From VYFG01 sp965221795 (GTDB lineage Bacteria > Pseudomonadota > Gammaproteobacteria > Arenicellales > Poriferihabitantaceae): 64,000 bases of DNA. This document shows positions 57,244-64,000 of the stretch, piece by piece. The DNA is taken from assembly GCA_965221795.1 (NCBI GenBank), contig OZ244914.1, positions 186,001 to 250,000 on the forward strand, in the 5' to 3' direction. The position numbers and the translations under genes were made by a program. Numbering within the stretch: the stretch's first letter is position 1; the number at the start of each line of letters is the position of its first letter. Below the pieces are notes generated by a model. The model made no database searches, had not been told where the DNA came from, and was given only the letters and a program-made list of their open reading frames with translations.

Positions 57244-57320
57244 TGGCGCGCCCGGAAGGATTCGAACCTCCGACCCCCTGGTTCGTAGCCAGGTACTCTA
57301 TCCAACTGAGCTACGGGCGC
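57244..57320 (-). tRNA. tRNA-Arg (anticodon ACG)
   Basis: 77 bases. Acceptor GCGCCCG pairs with CGGGCGC; D arm TAGCTCAGTTGGATAGAG; anticodon loop CTACGAA; T arm GGTTCGAATCC; CCA encoded. ACG is normally deaminated to ICG and reads CGU, CGC and CGA. Confidence 0.97.
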
Positions 57321-57338
57321 CTTCTGTAAAGTCAGCAA

Positions 57339-57429
57339 TGGCGGAGAGAGAGGGATTCGAACCCTCGATACGCTGTGAACGTATACACCCTTAGCAGGGG
57401 CGCGCCTTCAGCCACTCGGCCATCTCTCC
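57339..57429 (-). tRNA. tRNA-Ser (anticodon GCT)
   Basis: 91 bases with the long variable arm of class II tRNAs. Acceptor GGAGAGA pairs with TCTCTCC; anticodon loop around GCT; GGTTCGAATCC T arm; CCA encoded. Reads AGC and AGU. Upstream of tRNA-Arg on the same strand, just after csrA, a common gammaproteobacterial order. Confidence 0.97.
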
Positions 57430-57486
57430 TAGGGAGCCGAGTGTACACCAGACTGTGGGGGCTTGGGGATGGATTCCGCCGGAAAA

Positions 57487-57765
57487 TCAGGAATTGTGCG
57501 GGTCCGCATAGTCAGAGATTTCCTGACCAGAATCATAGGGATCTCGTTGATTGTAATCAGGCTCATGATCGTCGTGATCGTAGTGGTCTCCTGCTTCGGA
57601 CTGCTCATTCTTGATGCGGTAGTAGATTTCCTCGCGATGGACCGGGACATCTTTCGGAGCATTGATTCCAATGCGAACCTGTGTACCTCGTACGCCCAAA
57701 ACGGTCAATCTGATCTCTTCACCAATAAAAACGGACTCGCCTATTCTTCGTGTAAGGATTAGCAT
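57487..57765 (-). CDS. csrA: Carbon storage regulator CsrA with long acidic tail
   Basis: RNA-binding dimer that blocks or stabilises mRNAs at GGA motifs. The first about 55 residues are canonical (MLILTRRIGESVFIGEEIRL, VRGTQVRIGINAPKDVPVHR EEIY), including Arg44-equivalent in VHREE. The product is 92 residues against about 61 in E. coli; residues 56-92 form a tail rich in Asp, His and Tyr (GDHYDHDDHEPDYN) without known function. Followed by tRNA-Ser. Confidence 0.95.
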   Translation of the reverse strand: MLILTRRIGESVFIGEEIRLTVLGVRGTQVRIGINAPKDVPVHREEIYYRIKNEQSEAGDHYDHDDHEPDYNQRDPYDSGQEISDYADPHNS

Positions 57766-58088
57766 TGTAATCTCCTGTAAATTTCAATCCAAGGTTCGAA
57801 TTTCCTGAAAACTGGTCCCCTGATTGAGGAATGATATCAATATGTGATTTCGGATACGGAATCGTATGTGACAGCGGTACCAAATGACCACTTCACCCAT
57901 AAACCCTATTGCCAGACTGGTTTTCAATTCCCTGCCGGTTAGGCTAAACTTTTTCGTAACCGTTTACAATAGCCACAGCATACTAAATTTTCTCGTGGAG
58001 AATACCGTTCCCGGGGCTTGTAATTCGACAATGCTGGAGCATGCCGACAGAGGGGAATCAGCCTGAAGTCTCCTCCTTTCTGGAACAC
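57766..58088. other. Gap between lysC and csrA
   Basis: About 320 bases, presumed to hold the csrA promoter region. No gene or strong hairpin seen. Confidence 0.4.
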
Positions 58089-59300
58089 TCACTCCAGATC
58101 AAAAACCTTGTGGAGTGTGCGAACAGCCAGTTCGGCATATTCCAGGTCGATCGTCACCGATATCTTGATCTCCGAAGTCGAAATCATCTGGATATTGATT
58201 CCCTTGTCCGCCAATGCCCGGAACATTTCGGTTGCGATTCCGGCATGGGAGCGCATACCCACACCCACCAATGAGATCTTGGCCAGATTGGCATCGCCCA
58301 CCACTTCCGTGGCTCCCAGTTCCTGAGCAACCGGGCGGAGCAATTCCAGACACTGATCAAGGTCCGTGCTGCCGACAGTAAAAGTGAAATCCGTCATGCC
58401 ATCCAGGCCAATATTCTGGACAATCATGTCCACAACAATGTGCGCATCCGAAATCGGCCCCAGCAGAACACAGGCAATGCCCGGTCGATCCGGCACATCC
58501 CTCACGGTCACCTTGGCCTCATCCCGAGTCAGAGCAATACCGGAAATCAAGGGTTGTTCCATCGAATGGTCCTCATAGTTGATCAATGTTCCGGGGCCAG
58601 ACCCAAAAGACGATAGAACCCGCAAAGGCACGTTATATTTCCCGGCAAACTCCACGGATCGAATCTGCAACACCTTCGCACCGGCACCCGCCAACTCCAA
58701 CATCTCTTCAAACGTAATATTATCCAGCCGCCTGGCTTGCGGAACGATTCTCGGGTCCGTGGTATAGACTCCATCCACATCCGTATAGATCCGGCACTCG
58801 TTGGCTTTCAGGGCCGCAGCCATGGCCACCGCCGTCGTATCAGAACCGCCCCGACCCAGGGTGGTGATATTGTTGTCCATATCCACCCCCTGGAATCCCG
58901 CCACCACGACCACCCGACCCTTTCTCAGGTCCTTCATCACATTGGAGGCATCAATTTTGCGAATCCGTGCCTTCCCATGCGTCTCATCCGTCAGGATACG
59001 AATCTGCCCTCCCGTGTAGGAGCGCGCCGGAACATCAATGGCTTCCAGAGCCATGGAGAACAGAGCGATCGTCACCTGTTCTCCTGTCGACACCAACACA
59101 TCGGATTCACGAGCCGGTGGATTGGGATGTACGGAATGCGCTAGATTCAGCAACCGATTGGTTTCCCCGCTCATCGCTGACACCACAACAACCATCTGGT
59201 GGCCTTGGCGTACCGAACTGGCCACATTCTCAGCGGCTGCCTGAATCCGTTCGATACTGCCGACGGAAGTCCCACCGTATTTTTCAACAAACAGCGCCAA
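58089..59300 (-). CDS. lysC: Aspartate kinase (LysC-type)
   Basis: First step of lysine, threonine and methionine synthesis: phosphorylates aspartate. About 403 residues from a TTG at 59300 (ALFVEKYGGTSVGSIERIQ). Kinase motifs are KYGGTSVG, TGEQVTIALFSMAL and GRGGSDTTAVAMAAAL; two C-terminal ACT domains (KVTVRDVPDRPGIACVL and ISLVGVGMRSHAGIATEMF) bind the feedback inhibitor. The TTG start is inferred, since no ATG or GTG fits; a second TTG lies four codons upstream. The frame continues upstream without family resemblance. Confidence 0.95.
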   Translation of the reverse strand: MALFVEKYGGTSVGSIERIQAAAENVASSVRQGHQMVVVVSAMSGETNRLLNLAHSVHPNPPARESDVLVSTGEQVTIALFSMALEAIDVPARSYTGGQIRILTDETHGKARIRKIDASNVMKDLRKGRVVVVAGFQGVDMDNNITTLGRGGSDTTAVAMAAALKANECRIYTDVDGVYTTDPRIVPQARRLDNITFEEMLELAGAGAKVLQIRSVEFAGKYNVPLRVLSSFGSGPGTLINYEDHSMEQPLISGIALTRDEAKVTVRDVPDRPGIACVLLGPISDAHIVVDMIVQNIGLDGMTDFTFTVGSTDLDQCLELLRPVAQELGATEVVGDANLAKISLVGVGMRSHAGIATEMFRALADKGINIQMISTSEIKISVTIDLEYAELAVRTLHKVFDLE

Positions 59301-59667
59301 CCGAATGTTCAAGAAGAGGGAAAGGGACGCGATTAAACCGGTTTCACGAAGGAATGTAAAGTGTGGAGGCGGGCATAAGGATGATTTCACGCTGATTGCG
59401 GGCGCGGTGCGATTCAGGGCAGCCTGACCCGGAACGAGGTCGGGCACGTTGGTGTGTTGGGTTTCGCCCGTGGCAGCGGGATTGAGCGAGCGGGCGGGGT
59501 ATTTGGGGCCGGCCGGGCCGCGGTTGGGGACGTGGCCGAAGGCTGGGGACCTCTGGAGGTAATGCCATCGGCGGTCTCGGTCGAGGCATCGCCCGTCTGC
59601 GCATCGATGTGGCATCCATTCCGTATCTCCACTCGGATTCTAGGGAAATCTGTTCGAACAGCGGATC
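59301..59667. other. Gap between oxyR and lysC
   Basis: About 370 bases. Open frames on both strands are Pro/Arg- or Gly-rich and have no family resemblance. No gene is called. Confidence 0.35.
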
Positions 59668-60588
59668 TTACAACATCTCTACACAGGTCATATTGCAGGC
59701 CTGCACAGCTGCAACGAGTGCATCAATTGCCGGAATCCGGGAGAACCCTTTTCGCCATGCCAGAATCACATCCCGTGACGGGGTCTTGCCGGAAAAGCGC
59801 CGAATCGACAGCAACCGACGGGAATATTCTTCAGCTCCGGCAGCGCTGCAGGGCAGTACCGTCACCCCCACGCCACTGGCAACCATATGGCGAATGGTTT
59901 CGAGAGACCCTCCCTCCAGAGTTTTCTGGATGTCATCCTGTGGCCCCAATCGCAAACATCCGGGACACACTTCCAGGACCTGGTCACGAAAACAATGCCC
60001 CTTGCCAAGCAGTAGGACGGTTTCCGTAGCCAGTTGTTCCGGCCGTATGGTTGGAACCCCGGTCCAGGGGTGAGAACTGGGGACCACCACCACAAAAGGT
60101 TCCCGGTACAGTGGGCGGATTTCGACTCCCGGCTCCATGAATGGCAGTGCCAGGATGATCGCATCCAAACTGCCCTGCTTGAGTTGAACTCGCAAGTCGG
60201 CAGTAAACCCCTCTTCGACCATTATCTGGAGATCCGGAGACTGCTCCCGCAGCGTGGGGATGAGAGCTGGCAATAGATAGGGGCCAATGGTATAGATCAC
60301 ACCAACCCGCAACGGCTCCGCCAAGTTCTGGTCCTCACTGATCGCGATCTGCCGGATTCGGTCAGCCGCCTCCAGTACTCTCTGTGCCTGGTCAACAATC
60401 TGGCATCCTATCTGGGTCAGGACCACCTGATGGGATCCCCGCTCAAACAACACCACGCCCAGTTCGTTTTCCAGTTTTTTGACCGCCACACTGAGAGTAG
60501 GCTGGCTGACATGACAGGCACGTGATGCCCGACCAAAATGGCGCTCACGGGCGACCGCGACGATATAACGCAAATCCGAAAGTGTCAC
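59668..60588 (-). CDS. oxyR: Peroxide-sensing regulator OxyR
   Basis: LysR-type activator. 306 residues: N-terminal helix-turn-helix (MTLSDLRYIVAVARERHFGR, ACHVSQPTLSVAVKKLENEL). The sensor region LLLGKGHCFRDQVLEVCPG holds two Cys separated by eight residues, exactly the Cys199/Cys208 spacing of E. coli OxyR; their disulfide is the peroxide switch. It is the last gene of the rubrerythrin cluster, 30 bases after the DUF3501 gene. Confidence 0.95.
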   Translation of the reverse strand: MTLSDLRYIVAVARERHFGRASRACHVSQPTLSVAVKKLENELGVVLFERGSHQVVLTQIGCQIVDQAQRVLEAADRIRQIAISEDQNLAEPLRVGVIYTIGPYLLPALIPTLREQSPDLQIMVEEGFTADLRVQLKQGSLDAIILALPFMEPGVEIRPLYREPFVVVVPSSHPWTGVPTIRPEQLATETVLLLGKGHCFRDQVLEVCPGCLRLGPQDDIQKTLEGGSLETIRHMVASGVGVTVLPCSAAGAEEYSRRLLSIRRFSGKTPSRDVILAWRKGFSRIPAIDALVAAVQACNMTCVEML

Positions 60589-60618
60589 CGTCTACCGATC
60601 AAGACACAGGGCGGCTGC

Positions 60619-61245
60619 TCACCCCTCCGCTGACAGGTCACCGAGTAGCGACTTTTCAATATTGGTGGGCAGTCGTCCGGTTTCATGCTGATACTCTGGA
60701 TGTTCGACCCCCATGGTAATGCCATTTCCACCTTGCGCCGAACGAACCATGGCCTGGGTCAGTTCAAAGCGCAGGAAGTGTACGGACGAAGTCTTCTCTT
60801 CGGTGGCCCGCTCCAGGTCTTCATTGGCGATGGGATAGATCTTGGAATGTTCACCCACACGTACCCAAATGGTCTGCTCAATGCCAACCAGACGAGCCAA
60901 CCGCGCTTTGCGCTCTGCCGGATCATCATACTCGATCATAAACGTCGCCTTCCAGTTGGTGCCATCCGGAATCAAGGGGTTGTAGGATTCCAGTTCCTCA
61001 CGGATCCCCTCGGCATCAAAGATCTTCTCAATACGCAACATCTCCTGAACCTGGTACTGCATGGTCAGGCGATCCTCAAAATACAGCCGGGCATTGGGGC
61101 CCAGGCTCACTTGGCGGTTTTTTTTGTGTGCCATCACCTCACGACGAAATTCGTCTCGGACCTCAGCATATTTTTCCAGGCTCATCAAGTCTGCCTTCTG
61201 CAACTTGTTTGTTATTGCCGGAGTGGTTTCAACGGATGTACTCAT
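60619..61245 (-). CDS. DUF3501 family protein
   Basis: 208 residues with the DUF3501 pattern: LMSLEKYAEVRDEFRREVMA, KKNRQVSLGPNARLYFEDRL, TMQYQVQEMLRIEKIF and ALMVEYDDP-like MIEYDDPAERKARLARL. No cofactor motif is visible. It follows the Fe-S protein gene by three bases, and such pairs accompany rubrerythrin in several proteobacteria. Function unknown, presumed oxidative stress. Confidence 0.88.
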   Translation of the reverse strand: MSTSVETTPAITNKLQKADLMSLEKYAEVRDEFRREVMAHKKNRQVSLGPNARLYFEDRLTMQYQVQEMLRIEKIFDAEGIREELESYNPLIPDGTNWKATFMIEYDDPAERKARLARLVGIEQTIWVRVGEHSKIYPIANEDLERATEEKTSSVHFLRFELTQAMVRSAQGGNGITMGVEHPEYQHETGRLPTNIEKSLLGDLSAEG

Positions 61246-61248
61246 AAT

Positions 61249-62580
61249 TCAAATTCCATAGGCTTTTCGTAACAACGATATCGGGTGCTCCGTCACGGAC
61301 CCATCCGATAACCCGTGTTCGATGAATCGCCCCGCCATCGGGCAATCACTGCCGTAGTGATCCACTTTTCCCTGTTGCACTCGACGAACCACGGGGCGGG
61401 CAATTTTTCGGGCGGCTTCGTAAGAACGGGTCTTGACACCATAGGTTCCATCGTGACCAGAGCATCGTTCAATCACCTCAACCGTGGTATCCGGCACCAA
61501 TTCCAGACACTGACGGGTTTTCTGCCCGACCATCTGAACCCGTTGGTGGCAAGCAGCATGATAGGCTACCTTGCCCAATGAGGTTTGGAACTCCGTATTG
61601 AGGGCACCCTCGGCATGTCGCAACATGAGATACTCGAACGGATCATAGATCGCATGAGCCACTTTCTGTACTTCAGAGTCGTCCGGGAACATCAGAGGCA
61701 GTTCTTGCCGGAACATGAGTACACAACTGGGAACCGGTGCCATGATATCCCAACCCTGGTCGACCAGGCGAACCAGTTCCGACACATTAACTTCCTTGGC
61801 ACTAGCCACCACTTCCAAGTCGCCCAGTTCCAGCTTGGGCATCCCACAGCACTGCTCCCGGTCGGTCAGGCGAACCGATATGTGATTATGGGTCAGAACG
61901 CGCACAAGATCTTCTCCCAATCTGGGCTCATTGTAATTCCCATAACAGGTCGCAAAAACGGCTACCTTGCCAGTGGTCCGGCCGGCAGGAGAAGCCTCCG
62001 ATAAGGTGTGCGGGTTGCTCTCCACACGCTTTTTCATCGTGGGACGCTGATAGCCCGGCAACCGCGCTTCCGGATGAACCCCCAGGGCCGAATCCAGCAC
62101 TTTGCGCAGAGGCTTTGACCGGTTAGCCGCATTCACTACATTCACCACCAACGGAATTGTGGACAGTTTCCCTACGCGATCGGTACTGGCCAGAATTTTC
62201 TCACTGACTTTAACCTTGCCTTCCCGGTGACGGACTGCTTTGGCACGCAACATCAGGTGCGGAAAATCGATATTCCACTCATGGGGCGGGGTATAAGGAC
62301 ATTTGGTACTGTAGCAAAGGTCACACAAGTAGCAATGATCTACAACCTTCCAGTAGTCCTCCTTGTCAACGCCATCGACTTCCATCGTAGAAGACTCATC
62401 CACGAGATCAAACAAAGTCGGAAAGGCACTGCAAAGACTGTTGCATCGACGACAGCCATGACAAAGATCATAAACCCGCTCAAGTTCGGCAAACAGGAAT
62501 TCGGTGTTGTAGAAATCCGGGTTTTTCCAGTCCAACGGATGTCTGGTCGGAGCTTCCAGATTTCCCTCTTTCTGTATCAT
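61249..62580 (-). CDS. Heterodisulfide-reductase-like Fe-S oxidoreductase (GlpC-like)
   Basis: 443 residues. Two [4Fe-4S] ferredoxin-type motifs lie near the start: CHGCRRCNSLC (about 39-49) and CYLCDLCYSTKCPY (about 83-96). Two CCG-type domains follow: ATCYGNYNEPRLGEDLVRVL ... EQCCGMPKLE and YHAACHQRVQMVG ... ERCSGHDGTYG. This is the GlpC/HdrD subunit layout, likely passing electrons to or from rubrerythrin. Soluble; the electron donor is unknown. Confidence 0.9.
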   Translation of the reverse strand: MIQKEGNLEAPTRHPLDWKNPDFYNTEFLFAELERVYDLCHGCRRCNSLCSAFPTLFDLVDESSTMEVDGVDKEDYWKVVDHCYLCDLCYSTKCPYTPPHEWNIDFPHLMLRAKAVRHREGKVKVSEKILASTDRVGKLSTIPLVVNVVNAANRSKPLRKVLDSALGVHPEARLPGYQRPTMKKRVESNPHTLSEASPAGRTTGKVAVFATCYGNYNEPRLGEDLVRVLTHNHISVRLTDREQCCGMPKLELGDLEVVASAKEVNVSELVRLVDQGWDIMAPVPSCVLMFRQELPLMFPDDSEVQKVAHAIYDPFEYLMLRHAEGALNTEFQTSLGKVAYHAACHQRVQMVGQKTRQCLELVPDTTVEVIERCSGHDGTYGVKTRSYEAARKIARPVVRRVQQGKVDHYGSDCPMAGRFIEHGLSDGSVTEHPISLLRKAYGI

Positions 62581-62665
62581 GTGGAGTTTCTCGGGTAGTA
62601 CAGCACGATCATTTGACGGGTTCTATTGTTTGATGGTGCCACCCGGAGCCGGGGGCCGGAGCCAT

Positions 62666-62683
62666 GTGCCGCAGGTACGGCAC
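62666..62683 (-). other. Small hairpin between rubrerythrin and Fe-S genes
   Basis: GTGCCG and CGGCAC form a 6-bp stem over CAGGTA in the 140-base gap. It could reduce read-through or mark a processing site. Weak. Confidence 0.25.
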
Positions 62684-62720
62684 ACGGTCCCGGATTCGCA
62701 TCATTGAGCCTGAACCAGCA

Positions 62721-63137
62721 TCATGCCATTTCAGCCAGTGCCTTCTGGAAACGATTGGCATGGGACCGCTCGGCTTTTCCGAGAGTCTCGAACCAGTCAG
62801 CGATTTCATCGAAGCCCTCATCTCGAGCAGTCTTCGCCATCCCCGGATACATATCGGTGTATTCATGGGTTTCTCCGGCAATGGCCGCTTTCAGATTGTC
62901 GCCGGTACCACCGATCGGCAACCCGGTGGCAGGATCACCACACTCTTCAAGATACTCAAGATGACCATGGGCGTGACCCGTCTCGCCTTCAGCCGTGGAA
63001 CGGAATACTGCGGCGACATCGTTATGACCCTCAATGTCTGCCTTGGCCGCAAAATAGAGGTAACGACGATTCGCTTGGGATTCACCGGCAAAGGCATCCT
63101 TCAGATTTTGTTCGGTTTTCGAATCTTTCAGACTCAT
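62721..63137 (-). CDS. Rubrerythrin-type diiron protein lacking a rubredoxin domain
   Basis: 138 residues, a four-helix ferritin-like protein. Diiron ligands are in AFAGESQANRRYLYFA, STAEGETGHAHGHLEYL, AAIAGETHEYTDMYPG and TLGKAERSHANRF (the last helix). The C-terminal rubredoxin domain of classical rubrerythrin is absent. It should reduce hydrogen peroxide with electrons from a separate donor, for which the Fe-S protein next to it is the natural candidate. First gene of the cluster. Confidence 0.92.
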   Translation of the reverse strand: MSLKDSKTEQNLKDAFAGESQANRRYLYFAAKADIEGHNDVAAVFRSTAEGETGHAHGHLEYLEECGDPATGLPIGGTGDNLKAAIAGETHEYTDMYPGMAKTARDEGFDEIADWFETLGKAERSHANRFQKALAEMA

Positions 63138-63191
63138 TTGATAACTCCTGAATTAACGTGAATAGAGAATATGCCGCTCAGGCATGGAGAT

Positions 63192-63219
63192 ATTATAGGG
63201 ATCGTAATCAATTAATCAA
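63192..63219 (-). promoter_or_regulatory. Promoter of the rubrerythrin cluster
   Basis: On the minus strand TTGATT (63219-63214), 16 bases, TATAAT (63197-63192). Perfect -10, partial -35, as often seen in activator-dependent promoters. Predicted start near 63185. Confidence 0.6.
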
Positions 63220-63240
63220 ATTAATTGTTTTAAATATACC

Positions 63241-63257
63241 GATAGTTTTTTACTATC
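63241..63257. promoter_or_regulatory. OxyR-like binding site upstream of rubrerythrin
   Basis: GATAGTTTTTTACTATC contains ATAG-N7-CTAT, the half-unit of the OxyR consensus. It is centred about 64 bases before the predicted transcription start, a position suited to activation. The second half-unit is poorly matched. Confidence 0.5.
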
Positions 63258-63435
63258 AAATACTTACGCCAAACTCCCAAGAACTGCATACAAAACACCG
63301 ACCCCACACCGCCGGAATGGCAGCAACCGGCCGAACGTCCCCGCAATCGACCGCTTTAGGTCCCGACAGGGAATCGGGGGTCGGAATCCTGAACCATTCC
63401 CACAGGATGTCAGAGAGAGGAGCGTATCGAAACGC

Positions 63436-64000
63436 TCAGGCGCGCGACTCAATCCATGCAAAAGTCGCATCAAACAACTGGTCAACGGCCTCGACCTGCC
63501 CTCCTCCTCCCTGGGCCAGATGGGGTTTGCCCCCGCCCCGGCCACCAACCATGGGAGCCAAGTGAGAAACCAGTTCGCCTGCCGGATATCTTTTCGCAAG
63601 GTCCTTGCTGGCCCCGGCAATGATGGTCACTTTCCCCTGATTGGCCCCGGCAACCAGGATCACTCCGCTTTGCAGTTTATTCCGCAGCCGGTCTACGGTT
63701 CGTCGCATAACTTTCGCATCCGCATCGTCCTGACGCACGACAGCAACCTGGATACCCTGAATTTCACGCATGTAGTCGGTATGACTGTTTCCGACCGCCA
63801 GTTTTTCCTGCAACGCCTGAATCTGCCGAGCCTGTTCTTTTTGCTGTTTCAACAGCCCCCCCAGCCGATCTGCCAACTGGTCCACTGGTGCCTGGATAAG
63901 GTCTGCGGCCGATGACAGCATCGACACCTGCCGACTGGTCCACTGAACCGCCGCCTCCCCGGCAACCGCTTCCACCCGCCGCACACCCGCTGCAATCCCG
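63436..64000 (-). CDS. alaS: Alanyl-tRNA synthetase, C-terminal part (cut by window end)
   Basis: Charges tRNA-Ala. Only the last about 188 residues lie in the window; the gene enters from beyond 64000. RRVEAVAGEAAVQW marks the end of the editing domain, then a helical stretch (LLKQQKEQARQIQALQEKLA) and the C-Ala domain with VDRLRNKLQSGVILVAGANQ, VSHLAPMVGGRGGGKPHLAQ and GGG, the glycine-rich C-Ala signature. Upstream of the rubrerythrin cluster, lysC and csrA. Confidence 0.96.
   Translation of the reverse strand, partial: GIAAGVRRVEAVAGEAAVQWTSRQVSMLSSAADLIQAPVDQLADRLGGLLKQQKEQARQIQALQEKLAVGNSHTDYMREIQGIQVAVVRQDDADAKVMRRTVDRLRNKLQSGVILVAGANQGKVTIIAGASKDLAKRYPAGELVSHLAPMVGGRGGGKPHLAQGGGGQVEAVDQLFDATFAWIESRA

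Larger units (their letters stand above)
63138..63435. other. Gap between alaS and the rubrerythrin gene
   Basis: About 300 AT-rich bases holding the promoter and OxyR-like site listed above. No gene is seen. Confidence 0.5.

Noticed and set aside
57766..58088. Lysine riboswitch or other leader RNA near lysC
   Set aside because: This interval lies downstream of lysC, and the upstream gap (59301-59667) shows no fitting conserved core.
1..64000. CRISPR array or known anti-phage operon
   Set aside because: No regularly spaced repeats, cas genes or complete defence operons were seen; the DUF4338 fragments belong to transposase relics.

Overview
The window looks like chromosomal DNA of a gammaproteobacterium. 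Gene order supports this: alaS-(rubrerythrin/oxyR genes)-lysC-csrA-tRNA-Ser-tRNA-Arg, glnA-ntrB-ntrC, hflK-hflC-DUF2065-purA, and yggS-proC-yggT. Genus cannot be told from the sequence alone. Most of the window is compact housekeeping DNA, interrupted by two accessory stretches rich in decayed insertion sequences.

Layout. 0-12.3 kb: pdxJ, an exported MsrA-MsrB fusion, a PPK2 polyphosphate kinase, rlmB overlapping rnr, pntAB-hisG and a LysM lipoprotein. 12.3-20.4 kb (first accessory stretch): two decayed transposases that both carry a DUF4338-like part, then a large autotransporter whose 5' end holds a 24-base C tract, then an IS30-type remnant and two notable inverted or shared repeats. 20.4-30 kb, mostly minus strand: gabD, purA, DUF2065, hflC, hflK, ntrC, ntrB and glnA, with a sigma-54 promoter and an NtrC-like site in front of glnA. 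30-46.6 kb: DUF938 methyltransferase, AsmA-like protein, ttcA, class-V aminotransferase, argC, a DUF2868/DUF3482 pair, a broken IS5-type element, yggS-proC-yggT, ampG, pyrE and glnB (PII).

47-57.1 kb is the second accessory stretch. Three copies of one ~1.55 kb IS, all in the same orientation, bracket two segments. The first (48.7-53.2 kb) holds a PhnD-like binding protein without signal peptide, an IS5 remnant, a PilV-like fragment, a secreted protein whose start is separated from its signal peptide by a second 24-base C tract, and a coiled-coil membrane protein. The second (54.7-55.5 kb) holds an AT-rich VapBC-type toxin-antitoxin pair. 57.2-64 kb: tRNA-Arg, tRNA-Ser, csrA with a long acidic tail, lysC, and a minus-strand peroxide-response cluster (rubrerythrin, Fe-S oxidoreductase, DUF3501, oxyR), ending in the 3' part of alaS.

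The most interesting signal is the pair of poly-C tracts at 15634-15657 and 52462-52485. Both lie between a well-placed start codon and the signal peptide of an exported protein. Both are 24 bases as given, and in both cases 25 (or 22) C would join the best start to the exported protein. This suggests a small set of phase-variable surface proteins built on the same 5' design. A second signal is the reciprocal exchange of target-site bases between IS copies 1 and 2, which would fit entry of the 4.5 kb segment by recombination between IS copies.
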